Source: Rhynchopus sp. YZ270_cl-10
Taxonomy: Eukaryota; Euglenozoa; Diplonemea; Diplonemida; Diplonemidae
Assembly (NCBI GenBank): GCA_964035575.1
Contig: OZ037934.1
Coordinates: 806,001 to 870,000, forward strand
DNA length: 64,000 nucleotides
Direction: 5' to 3'
Under the pieces are notes generated by a model, which saw nothing but the letters and a program-made list of their open reading frames with translations, searched no databases and was not told the origin of the DNA. Of the stretch, positions 9,721 to 19,294 are shown piece after piece; positions within the stretch are counted from its first letter, which is position 1, and each line of letters starts with the position of its first letter. Position numbers and translations under genes: made by a program.

Positions 9721-10461
9721 GAGTGGTATGCATCAAGAAAAATTGAGTTGTAGGTTCCTTTTGACAGCAGGACGGTGGCCATGGAAGTCGGCATCCGATA
9801 ATGAGCACCGGGTGTGATGCTATGCTGAAAGTGTGGGAGGGTCAGTCCTGAGAGTGGAACACACATTTGTTGTGTGTGTTGTGGGTCGGGAAGGGGGAGG
9901 GAGGAGGGAGGGAGGGTGCAAGATACATTTTTTGCTAGCTTCACACGAAAAAACAAAAAAAAAGGGCAGCAGTCTTCGGACAGGTGCGTAGCGACACCTC
10001 CCTTGCGAGCTCACAGAAGCTAAGTCGTTCATAATTTTTGTGTTGACAGGTCTAGGTTTTAGTTTTTGAAAAGACAAGTAGTGGCCAAAGACTGTTTTGA
10101 TAATAGCAACAGTGGTTAAAACTCTTTACATCTCAGAGGGTCTTGCACTGACGATGTCCCCCTCTGATACTACCAATGTATGCAGTTAGGACTGAAACAT
10201 GATGTACTGAATTTCTAACCAACTACTTTATTTTCTCACGTGACCCCTTTAACCCACCCTATCCCCCAAACTTTGATGATGCAACTTTTGTGTATATTAC
10301 AGCACTTGAATGCATAAACAACAAATAAAAGCGACTTTCCAGAGTTGAGGACGACCTCCGTCTATATCTTTTAAGTACAATAGCCTTCGGGCGACATTGA
10401 GTACAGATCCTGCACTAGCAGGTGATTGTCGACACAACAAAAAAACAAAAACAAAACATCA
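9721..10461. other. Former gene B 3' end, 3' cassette piece, spacer
   Basis: 9721-9754 is the displaced end of gene B (TGGTATGCATCAAGAA). 9754-9958 is a shortened 3' cassette (AGGTTCCTTTTGACAGC, GAGAGTGGAACACACATTTG, TTGCTAGCTTCACACG). The remainder to 10,461 has no recognisable gene or repeat; short open frames there are not protein-like. Confidence 0.55.
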
Positions 10462-10740
10462 CCTTGGCACCACTCCGTATCACGAAAACGGTGTGCGTAC
10501 CAGGGTAAGGGGAGGAGGTTTTGAAAAGGTGGGCTTTCGGGTGAGGGTTATGGGGGGAGGGAAACTAAGGGACTAAAAGTGCCCCAGTTGAATAGAGTGT
10601 GTATTGGTTATTTCTGTTCTGCGTTGTTTCTTTTGTGTGTGTTTGAAAGCAGTTTTGTGTGTGGATAGTTCCTAGATCGGGAGCTTTGCTCTGTGTTGTG
10701 TAAACGTTGATGTGGGGGTTTCTAAGAGGGGGGGGTATTA
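10462..10740 (+). repeat. Distal part of the gene F 3' cassette, second copy
   Basis: Almost base-for-base the same as 3768-4052 (CACTCCGTATCACG, GTACCAGGGTAAGGGGAGG, TAGATCGGGAGCTTTGCTCT, AACGTTGATGTGGGGGTTTC). It is followed at 10,785-10,930 by the same segment that follows the first copy, so a contiguous stretch of at least 450 bp was duplicated. Confidence 0.8.
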
Positions 10741-11059
10741 TTCCCCATTTTCTTTCAAGGTTTTTTTTCATACTATTATTTGAAAGAAACCCATTCAAAT
10801 CACCTCTGTTGCTTTGATCTTTTGCAGCTGACAGCAAAAACAAGAAATGTTTTTTTCGGCAAAAAAGAAAATATACATACAACCAGAGCAAAAACAGAGA
10901 GAACCAACCATTTTCTCTTTTTAAACCCCCCACACCCCCTCTATTTTTTTCGACCAATTTCTTTCCCGATTTTTTTCCCCGTCGCATTTTACGTGTCATC
11001 TGCACAGAAATAACAAGAAAACTCACTAATACAACCAAGTTTTCAAAAAAGGTACACAC

Positions 11060-11278
11060 AAAAGCCCACCCACCCCCCTTTTCTTTGTGCGATCTGGAGT
11101 GAACAGGAAGCGTCTGACACCTGAGCAGCCCATATAGATTTGGCTGCTGTACTCTTCTGCCACAATGCGAAGCATGTGCGCGCTCGTGTTCTTGGCCAAG
11201 CCACAGTACTTCGACCCCACAACGCACACTTCACCATTGTAGAGGATCAACAGAAAACACAGAAAACACACAACACCA
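11060..11278 (+). promoter_or_regulatory. Shared 5' cassette, copy preceding gene C
   Basis: It matches the cassette before gene A up to ACGCACACTTCACCATTGT, then skips the section with TGGTCAATAAAGAGTGG and joins GAGGATCAACAGAAAACACA before the ATG. The missing ~110 bases show which part of the cassette is not universal. Role inferred, as for the gene A copy. Confidence 0.6.
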
Positions 11279-12596
11279 ATGGAACTTAACATTGAGGGAT
11301 TTGATGGTCGGACGTACGTCGTCGATGTGGATGTGGATGACACAGCGAAGGACCTGCAGCGGAAGGTGGCAACTACAGCGGGGTTTGCTGAAGACAGCTT
11401 TGACATGTACGTCAGAGGGAACGACGAAGGAGAGGACATCAACATCAAGGCGCTGAGTGCTGGCGGCACAGTCGTATTGAGGCAGTCGAAGAAGCAAGAA
11501 TCCGTTGCAGCTCTTCATGCATTGGGTGAGAGAGTCCTCACACCAGAGAGGCTTGCGCGTGTGAAAGACCCCGAGGTAGCGCAGTTGTTTCTGCAGGCAG
11601 AAGTACGCTTTCCTCGCAAGCACGGATTTACGTAGCCTTGATCTGAGTGCCCCGTTGGCTGTTGCTGCGATTGCTGACTACTTCTTGTTTCAGTGTTCAT
11701 CATTGGAATCAGTTAACCTGTCTGGGTTGCACAACGTCACGACAATAGGTGCGTTCTTCCTGCGCGACTGCACGTCATTGCGCACTTTTGAGCCATTCAA
11801 CTTCGCAGGATTGAGCAGTGTCACGAGTCTTAGGGGCAACTTCTTATCTGGTTGCACGTCGTTAACCTCCATCGACTTTGCAGGATTGGGAAATGTTACA
11901 AGCCTTGATGACTACTTCTTATCAGATTGCACGTCGTTAACCTCCATCAACTTTGCAGGATTGAGAAATGTCACAAGACTTGGGAACCGCTTCTTATCAG
12001 ATTGCACGAAGTTGACCTCAATTGACTTCGCAGGATTGGACAATGTCGCAAGCCTTGGGAGCTCCTTCTTATCAGGTTGCACGTCGTTAACCTCCATCAA
12101 CTTTGCAGGATTGGGCAGGGTTACAAGCCTTGAGAACTTCTTCTTATCAGATTGCACGAGGTTAACTTCCATCAACTTCGCAGGTTTGACAAATGTCACA
12201 AGCTTTGGGAGCTCTTTCTTATCACGTTGCACGTCGTTAACCTCCATCGACTTCGCAGGTTTGGGAAGGGTCACAAGCCTTGGGAACGGCTTCTTATCAG
12301 ATTGCAGGGCGTTGAGCTCCATCAACTTTTCAGGATTGGGCAGGGTGACAAGCCTGGGGAACCGCTTCTTATCAGATTGCACGAGGTTAACCTCAATCGA
12401 CTTCGCAGGTTTGACAAATGTCACAAGCCTTGGGAGCTCTTTCTTATCACGTTGCACGTCGTTAACGTCCATCGACTTTGCAGGATTGAATGGTGTGACA
12501 CGAGTTGGGCACAACTTTCTTGAAGGTTGCAGTTCTTTAGCAACACGCGACCAGTGTATGGAGTGGTATGCATCAAGAAACAATGAGGTTGGATGA
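11279..12596 (+). pseudogene. Ubiquitin-like + BspA-type LRR gene C, frameshifted
   Basis: The header (frame starting 11279) and about 12 LRR modules (frame continuing to 12596) are both well conserved but lie in different frames. Between GTAGCGCAGTTGTTTCTGCA and the codons for LRSLDLS, gene C is 17 bp shorter than gene A across the stretch corresponding to VVTAIPRRFLASTN. This shifts the frame, and the header frame stops at 11,635. Unless this is an assembly error or is spliced around, no full-length protein is made. The 3' end has the complete cap (RDQCMEWYASRNNEVG), as in A. The 75-bp modules are arranged differently from those in A, with paired SSFLSRC / GFLSDC types, consistent with exchange among repeats. 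Confidence 0.75.
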
Positions 12597-12800
12597 GCTG
12601 CACTGTACTGCCTTCACTTCGGGTTTGAGGGGTGTGTTGTGGAAGGCTGAGCGAGACGAGCGTCGCTGCCGGCGGTGTCTACGTGGTGCTGTCACGCCTG
12701 AGAGTGGAACACACATTTGGCGTGTGTGTTGTGGGCCGGGAAGGGGGAGGGAGGAGGGAGGGCGAACGGTACATTTTTTGCTAGCTTCATACGAAAAAAC
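12597..12800 (+). repeat. Gene F remnant and 3' cassette after gene C
   Basis: After the stop of gene C, the stretch GAGCGAGACGAGCGTCGCTG through GTGGTGCTGTCACGC matches gene F at about 2675-2722. It then joins the F 3' flank at CTGAGAGTGGAACACAC. A different piece of F survives here than behind gene A, so the two deletions were independent. Confidence 0.7.
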
Positions 12801-12833
12801 AATACAAAACAAAATATGTATGTCACCAGTGTG

Positions 12834-13063
12834 GAGTGCGACTCGGGTCGACTGCGAGAGATTTTGTTTATAGTGTGCGGGCACAGCCGACACGCAATCT
12901 CTGTTAGGACCGTGCGGTTTAGCGTATTATTGCCATGCTTTGAGCTTTGTATATTTTCCTGCGTGTTGTTTTGTCGCCAATGTGTCATCGGGAGCAGTGC
13001 GACTCGGGTCGACTGCGAAAGATTTTGTTTATAGTGTGCGGGCACAGCCGACACGCAATCTCT
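12834..13063 (+). repeat. Direct repeat pair, about 68 bp each
   Basis: Two copies (about 12,834-12,903 and 12,996-13,064) share AGTGCGACTCGGGTCGACTG, a GATTTTGTTTATAGTGTGCG block and CAGCCGACACGCAATCTCTG, with one or two differences. They are separated by about 95 bp of unrelated sequence. No function assigned. Confidence 0.75.
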
Positions 13064-13410
13064 GATGTGCGTCAAACATGTAGATGATCTTTTTATGTTT
13101 CTTCCGTGGGGATGTTTCGCTACCCCGGACACCTTTGAACTATTATTGCCTGAGCGTTATTTGTCTTTATTTTTGTTTAAAAAGTCCCATTTCCTGGTCG
13201 CGATAGTTTCGCGAACTTTCCTGCAGTCACCGCAAGGAAAGAACAATGAAAGATGTGATACAGGATATGGGTGGTTCAGTGGTTCCACAGAACCGACACC
13301 ATTCATATGTCTCAACCAAAACCAAATCAATTAAAAAAGAGTGTTTTTGAAGTAAGGAAAGAAAGCATAACGCTATTTGAAAGAAACCCATTCAAATCAC
13401 CTCTGTTGCC

Positions 13411-13679
13411 ACCCCCCCCTTTTCTTTGTGCGATCTGGGGTGAACAGGAAGCGTCTGACACCTGAGCAGCCCATATAGATTTGGCTGCTGTACTCTTCTG
13501 CCACAATGCGAAGCATGTGCGCGCTCGTGTTCTTGGCCAAGCCACAGTACTTCGACCCCACAACGCACACTTCACCATTGTCCTAATGGTACCGAGGATG
13601 TGCTCTTGAGGTGCCAGGTGTGTGCAGAGCTGGTCAATAAAGAGTGGATAGGCTTTTGAATAGAGCATCACCACTCCTT
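13411..13679 (+). promoter_or_regulatory. Shared 5' cassette, copy preceding the CR relic
   Basis: A nearly complete copy of the cassette found before gene A, from CCCCTTTTCTTTGTGCGATC to GAATAGAGCATCACCACTCC. It ends about 40 bases before the first ATG of the NTPase-nuclease relic. The usual CCACAACAG end is replaced by CTTCTATAATCCATCCCC. This ties the relic to the LRR genes by their upstream region, although the coding sequences are unrelated. Confidence 0.7.
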
Positions 13680-13721
13680 CTATAATCCATCCCCACTGCA
13701 GGTGCAGTCGCAGATATCAAT

Positions 13722-16171
13722 ATGCTAACAGGACGCGTCATGGCCGTGTTCCGACAAATGCGCACGGCAGTGGAGTTTGCAACTCTCAAGCAGAATGCCA
13801 GAAATTCCGGGGGTTGTCAGAAAAGTCGGGTATTCGCCCCCCCACCAAAGAGTCCACTTGGCACGAGTTTTGGTGTTGTCGCAATCAGGAACAAGGGCTT
13901 GAAGGAAAAGCCGGTGCCGAACGGCCTCGTTGCAGCCTCGGATATTGCACTCCGTGACATCGCGGCGATGAGTGCGCACAAAGCGGAGGACCAGCTCATC
14001 AATCGCGTGCCGTATGTCGTGCGTAGACAGGGCGCCGAAGCTCTTGCTGCACAAATCGAGTACCCAGACGATACTAGTGGTCGCTTCTCCCTGCCGTGCA
14101 ACACAGGCCCGAGAGGCTCGGGGAAGACTGTGCTCCAACGTCAGAACATGCTGCAGGTGGCGCGCGACTTCGGGTTCTTGGCGGTGGAGATTGAGTTCAA
14201 CGGGATTCAGTTTCTTGACCCGATCGAGGGGAACACAAAATTCCGCCGGCGTGTTGCCAATCGAATCTTGTGCTACCTTCCGAAGTACTGGGGCTTAGGG
14301 TGGTCGGCATGCTTGGACGCAATCGCAAAGGACTTCGAAGGGAAGGACGAGTCTCCACTGGACGGTATTAGGCAAGCAGTGGAGGAGCTGAAGAAGGCAC
14401 TGAACCACAAGGGCCCCGTGTTGCTCGCAGTAGACGAGCTGCTCATGGCCAAAGGCTCCACAGAGGACAACCTATCTTCACTATGTCTGACCATGGACGA
14501 GTCGCTGAGACTGTCCGCCGACAACGGGATCTTTGTTGCTGTGTCTGTGTACGACTTTGTGGACCTGGGGGCGCTCGCGAGCCGCAACCTGGTGCACCAG
14601 GTGCTGCCACCAATCCTGCCGGTGTTGCTGGACTCGGCTGTGTTGACTCGCTTGCCGGTCTGGCTGCAGGTGTTCTTTGACAAGAAGAAGCGTAAGGAGC
14701 TGAATCTGAAGTTGACGAGTGACATGGGAGGCGTCCCGAAGCTGCTGGCCGAGAGCGGGGGTCACCCGCGAAGGCTCGAAGCTCTGATCAAGGTAGTGGA
14801 GCAGAAGATCCTCCCTGATGTGAAGAATAATGCAAAGAACAAGGCGAACAATAAAAGGACGACCTTCGAAGAGTCTCAGGTGTTGCCGTCGCTACTGCAG
14901 TCAGTGAGTTCTCCCGACAGGCAGAAACAGTGCCTGGGTGAGATGGACGACAAGCTCGATCTTCGTGTCGTGGGGGAACAGCTTTCATCTTTCAGTAAGG
15001 CGTATCGTGGCACGGGTATATGGGCATGGATGAACTCACTTCTTGTGCTGCTGAAGTTGCGCCCGAATGAAATGGATAGTGTTTCGCTTGTGTTGCTGAA
15101 GTACTTGTTCGTGACGGTGAACATGGACGAGGCCGACGCAGAGATTCTACGGAACGCAACCGTCGAGCACTACCAGTTGGTGCCGCACGGTACAGGTCAC
15201 GTCGGGTACCTGCCGCTGCCCGCACTGCAGCAGTTCTGTGCGGAACAGCTGCTTGAGAGCAGCAACAATAAAGTCATTTCTTTTCTTGAACACGCGAAAG
15301 GTGTTGCGGACGCGAATCTTTCTGCCACCAGACTTACGAAGACGAATACGAAGGAGTGGAGCAAATACTTCGAGATGGGCATGTTCCACGCACTCTGTGG
15401 AGCGGTCCTCGCAGAGGAGCGTGTCACAGAGGGTATGTTTCGCCGTTCACCAGACAACCTGCCGCAGACTAGGTGCACAGAGATCGAGTGGGCTAAAGAC
15501 GTCAAGCTCTTCCCGAGTGCGGTGGAGAAGGGGACGACGCTTCGCGTGTGTGACGATGCGACGCTCCGTCGCGTCTCTCAAGTCGGTGCGTTCAACGCCC
15601 AGAAGGAGAAGTCGTTCAAAGGACTCGCGTTTGTTCCAACGGATGAGGGGAATACGTGCTGCGACTTTGTGTTGGTGCTGCCGACTGTGGATCGTCCGGG
15701 GCGTGCTGTGTTTGCTGTGCAGTGCAAGGATGTGGCTGCTCCTGGGGAAGGACTTCACCCTCTGGCACACTTCCGCTATGGGCGGCATTGCTTCGAAGCG
15801 GAGGATGTGTTCCTGGAGAAGAAGAAAAAGAACGACGCTCCCAAAAGGTATGTCCACCCGTGGGGGATTTCCGTGTCTCGGAATGTATTTTTTACAGCAT
15901 TGAAAATGAGTTTCGGAAGAAGTTCTGCGACATTGTCGATGAAGACAAGGACACGAGAGTGGTGTTTGTGCTGGCGACAGTGAACGAGCTGCCGCAGGTG
16001 CGTAAGAAGAGCGTGTTCACAGGGGTGAACCTTCCGGTCGAGGCGAAGTACAAGAACACCAAGCTGCTGGAGGACGAGGGGTCGATGGACCTGCAGCACA
16101 TGTGCGGTTGGTGCCCCACTGTGGGGTACGGTGCGTTGCTGGTGCAGAAGTTGCGGGAGGTGCCAATTTGA
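13722..16171 (+). pseudogene. CR/RHS-type NTPase-nuclease effector relic
   Basis: About 2.45 kb, nearly whole, but not readable as one continuous frame (about one break, unless spliced). Family: the Crinkler/RHS-type (CR) proteins, which combine a P-loop NTPase with a restriction-endonuclease-fold domain. Parts seen: a short N-terminal segment without the ubiquitin-like header found in many relatives; an NTPase region with Walker A GPRGSGKT, Walker B VLLAVDEL and the late GGVPKLLAESGGHPRRLE segment typical of the family; a helical middle; and a C-terminal nuclease-like region with a CDFVLVLP strand followed by AVFAVQCKD (PD-(D/E)XK pattern). Such proteins occur as secreted effectors in oomycetes and chytrids, and as RHS families in trypanosomes. 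Little decay elsewhere suggests a recent copy. Treated here as a fossil. Confidence 0.7.
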
Positions 16172-16980
16172 GGTGGATAAACTGTGGGTGGAGTTTTTGG
16201 GGCAAACAGAAGCTACAGATCTTGGAGCCCCTGGAAAAAGCAAAAATGCGTGAAAATAGTTCTCGGATTAAACGAAAATATACACGAGAATGACAAAGAT
16301 GATAGAAAAACGACAAACAGTGCACAGGGCTCATCCGCGGCTGAGGACCAGATCAGCGCAGAAATGGCACCACACACACGGGAGAAGTCGGGTAAGTCAA
16401 GAAAAGAAGAAAAAAGGGGAGAAAACGGGAAAAGTGAGGCGAATAACTCCGAGTCGAGCGAGGATGTAGGGACGGTGCTGCGTTTTAGAGGGCATTCTGT
16501 GCGTCTTTTTGTACAATGAAGTTAAAGAGTGAAAACCGGAAAGATCCGGCGAAATTTTGAACTGTCGGAACCGAGTACACGCGTACGTCAGCAAACAACC
16601 CGATGTCGTGTGTGTTGCCGTCGCTCGCGACGCACGCATTGCGCTTCATTGAGATCAGCAGAAGCAATGAGGTGTTTGTTGGAGGAGAAAGAGTTGAATA
16701 GTCAAAAGGGGAAGTCAACGAAGGGGTGGGGGAATCAAAAGGATCAACAAAGACTGTGTTTCTGTGAAGATGGTTGTTTTGCCATCACGCCCGAACTCTC
16801 CAGATGGAGGAGATGTGTGAGAAGTGCGGCCACCCCCGTCTTCATCACCCCGTTTGTGGAGGCTATTGTGAAGAAAGAAGAAGTAGTGCAAATCACGTCT
16901 TTTGCTTTGGATAATATGCGCGAAGACAGATGCAGAATAGAGCATAAAAGTGAGAATATAAATGATGAAAATGGAAAATA
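16172..16980. other. Intergenic after the CR relic
   Basis: A-rich sequence with short open frames (for example 16,529-17,002) that are charged but show no recognisable domain, and they run into the neighbouring inverted-repeat element. I see no supportable gene. Confidence 0.4.
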
Positions 16981-17159
16981 CACGGGTTGCCTACGATCGT
17001 AGTACGATCTCTTACGATCGTAGCTCTTTTTTGATCGCACTACGATCGTACTACGATCGTTTACGATCGTAGTACGATCGTAGTTGATCGTAGTACGATA
17101 TTTTACGATCGTTACGATCGTTTTTTGGTACGATCGTAAACGATCGTAGGCAACCCGTG
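16981..17159. mobile_element. 179-bp TIR element built from CGATCGTA units
   Basis: It starts CACGGGTTGCCTACGATCGT and ends with the exact inverse ACGATCGTAGGCAACCCGTG. The 6-bp duplication AAAATA flanks both sides. The interior is almost entirely the self-complementary TACGATCGTA motif in about a dozen partly overlapping copies, so the whole element can fold into one long hairpin. It looks like a miniature inverted-repeat transposon (MITE). A second end (GTCGTAGGCAACCCGTG) is seen at about 48,200. Superfamily not assigned. Confidence 0.75.
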
Positions 17160-17690
17160 AAAATATGATAAAACGTTGGTGAGAGGGATGCTAAGAAATC
17201 ATCATGTCTTGAGGATGAATGCTGTGCTACGACGACAATTGAAACAGTTTGAAATAACATTGTTTTGTGCTATTTGGCTGCCACTTTTAGGAGCCGTAAG
17301 TGAACTATTTTCTGACATCTGTAATCGGTCTTAAGGATGAACGCTGTGTGCGCTGACCGACACCTTTGTTTCTTCAAACCACAACAAAGACACACCACCC
17401 CAGACACCTTTTCCATTTTTTCATTTTCTCTATTCCCCCCAAGCCCTTCTCCTACCCCACACGAAAACACACCAGGTCGCTGCAGGGATGGTTTGTGGCT
17501 GAGGCCCAGCGAACGTGGTTTCGATCATGGATGGCGGGAGTAACTAATGACTTCTCTTAAGGTAGCCAAATGCCTCGTCTTCTCACGACGCGCGTGAAAG
17601 GACCCAATGAGATTCCTTTCTGTCCCTCAACCTACTCTTTTGCACAGCCCACTTCCCCCCTCAGATAACACATTCAACAACACTTAGACT
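17160..17690. other. Intergenic; pyrimidine-rich leader before exonuclease
   Basis: No gene seen. CT-rich stretches near 17,395-17,460 and 17,610-17,660 precede the next ATG. The last contains candidate AG acceptors (for example CCCCCCTCAG at 17,656-17,665). Confidence 0.45.
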
Positions 17691-18401
17691 ATGGTTCAAC
17701 CGTACACACATTATCTGGTGCTCGACTTCGAGGCGAGTGGTCACACCCGCGACAGCCAGACCTGGGAGATCGTGGAGTTCCCCTGCGTGATTGTGGATGC
17801 ACGAACCGGGGAGGGGGTGAGGGAGTTCCATCGGTATGTTCGTCCCACCGCGAATCCGATGTTGAGTGAGTTTTGCACTGCGCAGTGCGGGATCACCCAG
17901 GAGATGGTGGCGGGGGCGGGGACGATCGGGCAGACGTTATCTGACTTCATAGCGTGGGTGGACACTGCGGCGGTGGAGCTGCCTATGGCGTCCTTCGCTG
18001 TACTCACCTGTGGTGATTACGATCTGAAAACCGCACTACGCGCTGAAGCCGCGAACAAAGACCTTCCTGCCCTGCCCACATGGCTCCGCCGATGGGTCAA
18101 CGTCAAGAAAACCTTCGCCGAACGGTACCTCGGCACACAGCGGCCCAAAGGCATGGCAGGCATGCTGGCACACCTGCGTATCCCTTTAGAGGGGCGGCAT
18201 CACTCTGGGATAGACGACGTGAAGAACATTGTGAAGATCGTGCGCACCCTGTTGGACGGCAACGTGCCGCTCTGTGTCAACGGTGCGTACGGTGGTGCAG
18301 ACGTGGACGCGGCACTCCCGATGCCTCTTGGTTCAGACAGCAAATCGCCGCCACCACCTCAGACAGGGCCTGCAAGGAAAAAGAAGTCGCGTGTGCAGTA
18401 A
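17691..18401 (+). CDS. DEDDh 3'-5' exonuclease, ERI1/3'hExo-like
   Basis: 236 residues, intronless. Exo I: LVLDFEASG (residues 9-17) carries the catalytic Asp and Glu, followed by EIVEFPCVIVDARTG as in ERI1 (the family has EIIEFPVVL). Exo II: LTCGDYDLKTAL near residue 105 supplies the next Asp. Exo III: HHSGIDDVKNIVKIV near residue 165 has the DEDDh His and final Asp in the usual H-x4-D spacing. The GITQEMVAGAGT segment also matches the family. ERI1 relatives trim 3' ends of histone mRNA stem-loops, 5.8S rRNA and small RNAs. No SAP domain is present; the short C-terminal tail is basic and Pro-rich (PPPPQTGPARKKKSR). The exact RNA substrate cannot be told. The start is the first ATG after a pyrimidine tract. 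Confidence 0.88.
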   Translation: MVQPYTHYLVLDFEASGHTRDSQTWEIVEFPCVIVDARTGEGVREFHRYVRPTANPMLSEFCTAQCGITQEMVAGAGTIGQTLSDFIAWVDTAAVELPMASFAVLTCGDYDLKTALRAEAANKDLPALPTWLRRWVNVKKTFAERYLGTQRPKGMAGMLAHLRIPLEGRHHSGIDDVKNIVKIVRTLLDGNVPLCVNGAYGGADVDAALPMPLGSDSKSPPPPQTGPARKKKSRVQ

Positions 18402-18463
18402 GCTGTGTGTGGTGTATGGCCTAGTGAGGGTAATTCTTGCGCAGAATATGGTGATACTTCTGT

Positions 18464-18598
18464 GGTGTGTAGATGTAAACCACGAAATGGATTGTAGGAC
18501 TGCATGGTTGGGGTGTCCACCCCCCGGTACACCCGGTCATACCAAGGTACACTGTTCACGAGAGGGCTTTTGTATTTCAACTCTACCTTTTTTTTGTT
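18464..18598 (+). repeat. Dispersed ~90-bp repeat after exonuclease gene
   Basis: A good copy: ACGAAATGGATTGTAGGACT, GCATGGTTGGGGTGT, an expanded CCACCCCCCGGTACA, CCGGTCATACCAAGGTACAC, TCACGAGAGGGCTTTTGTAT, CAACTCTACC and a T-run. It lies just past the stop codon, probably in the 3' untranslated region. Confidence 0.75.
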
Positions 18599-19294
18599 GT
18601 TTTTGCTCCTTTCTTCCCTAAGATGTGTTGTGCATCGTATTGTGGCATAGCATAGTCATTCCGAGAGAAAGGCTTTTCTTCATTTTCCCTTCTTTTTGTC
18701 CCTTCCTTTGCGTTGTTCCGTACTAACCACTTTTTTGGACCCAGCGCTTTTCGGGCTGTTTTGTTTACTGCTTTGGCATGGTGTAGGACTATAAAAAAGT
18801 AGTGGAGCACACTCGAGGGGTGGCTACACTATTACAACCAAGTTTTCAAAAAAAAAAGAAATACGAGTCAGAACGTACCCCGATGTCTCAGATTTTGGCA
18901 GTAAAGTCTTTAAAGAATCCACACTAAAAAAACAACACCTTTTTTTGGTCCATATATTCCGCACCCAGGGACTTACCACACGGAGCAGACTCTAGGAAGT
19001 GCGGTGGTCCTCTCTGTGGCCAAACGTACGCCGAGCATCTGCGAGAGCTTCCTCCCTCCCTCCCTCCCTAACAGCTCCGCCGGATGATGACAAACCTTAA
19101 TAATTTGGCAATTTGCGTATGAGGCAACAGCTGCTGATTACAACATTAAGAAGACGAGACTGACTTTCCCATGCACGGCTGAAGGTAGTTGCCTGGCTGT
19201 TGGTCTGCATATTGCAAGCTTCCGTTTTTATCTCTTTGTTTCTTGCTTGTCCACACCTTCTCCACGATAAACGCCACAGCACAACACACAAAAA
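18599..19294. other. Intergenic between exonuclease and gene E
   Basis: No gene. At 18,832-18,857 ATTACAACCAAGTTTTCAAA recurs from about 11,030. Pyrimidine-rich runs (CTTCCTCCCTCCCTCCCT at about 19,049) and the CACAACACACAAAAA leader precede the ATG of gene E, similar in style to the leaders of A-D but not the same sequence. Confidence 0.45.
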
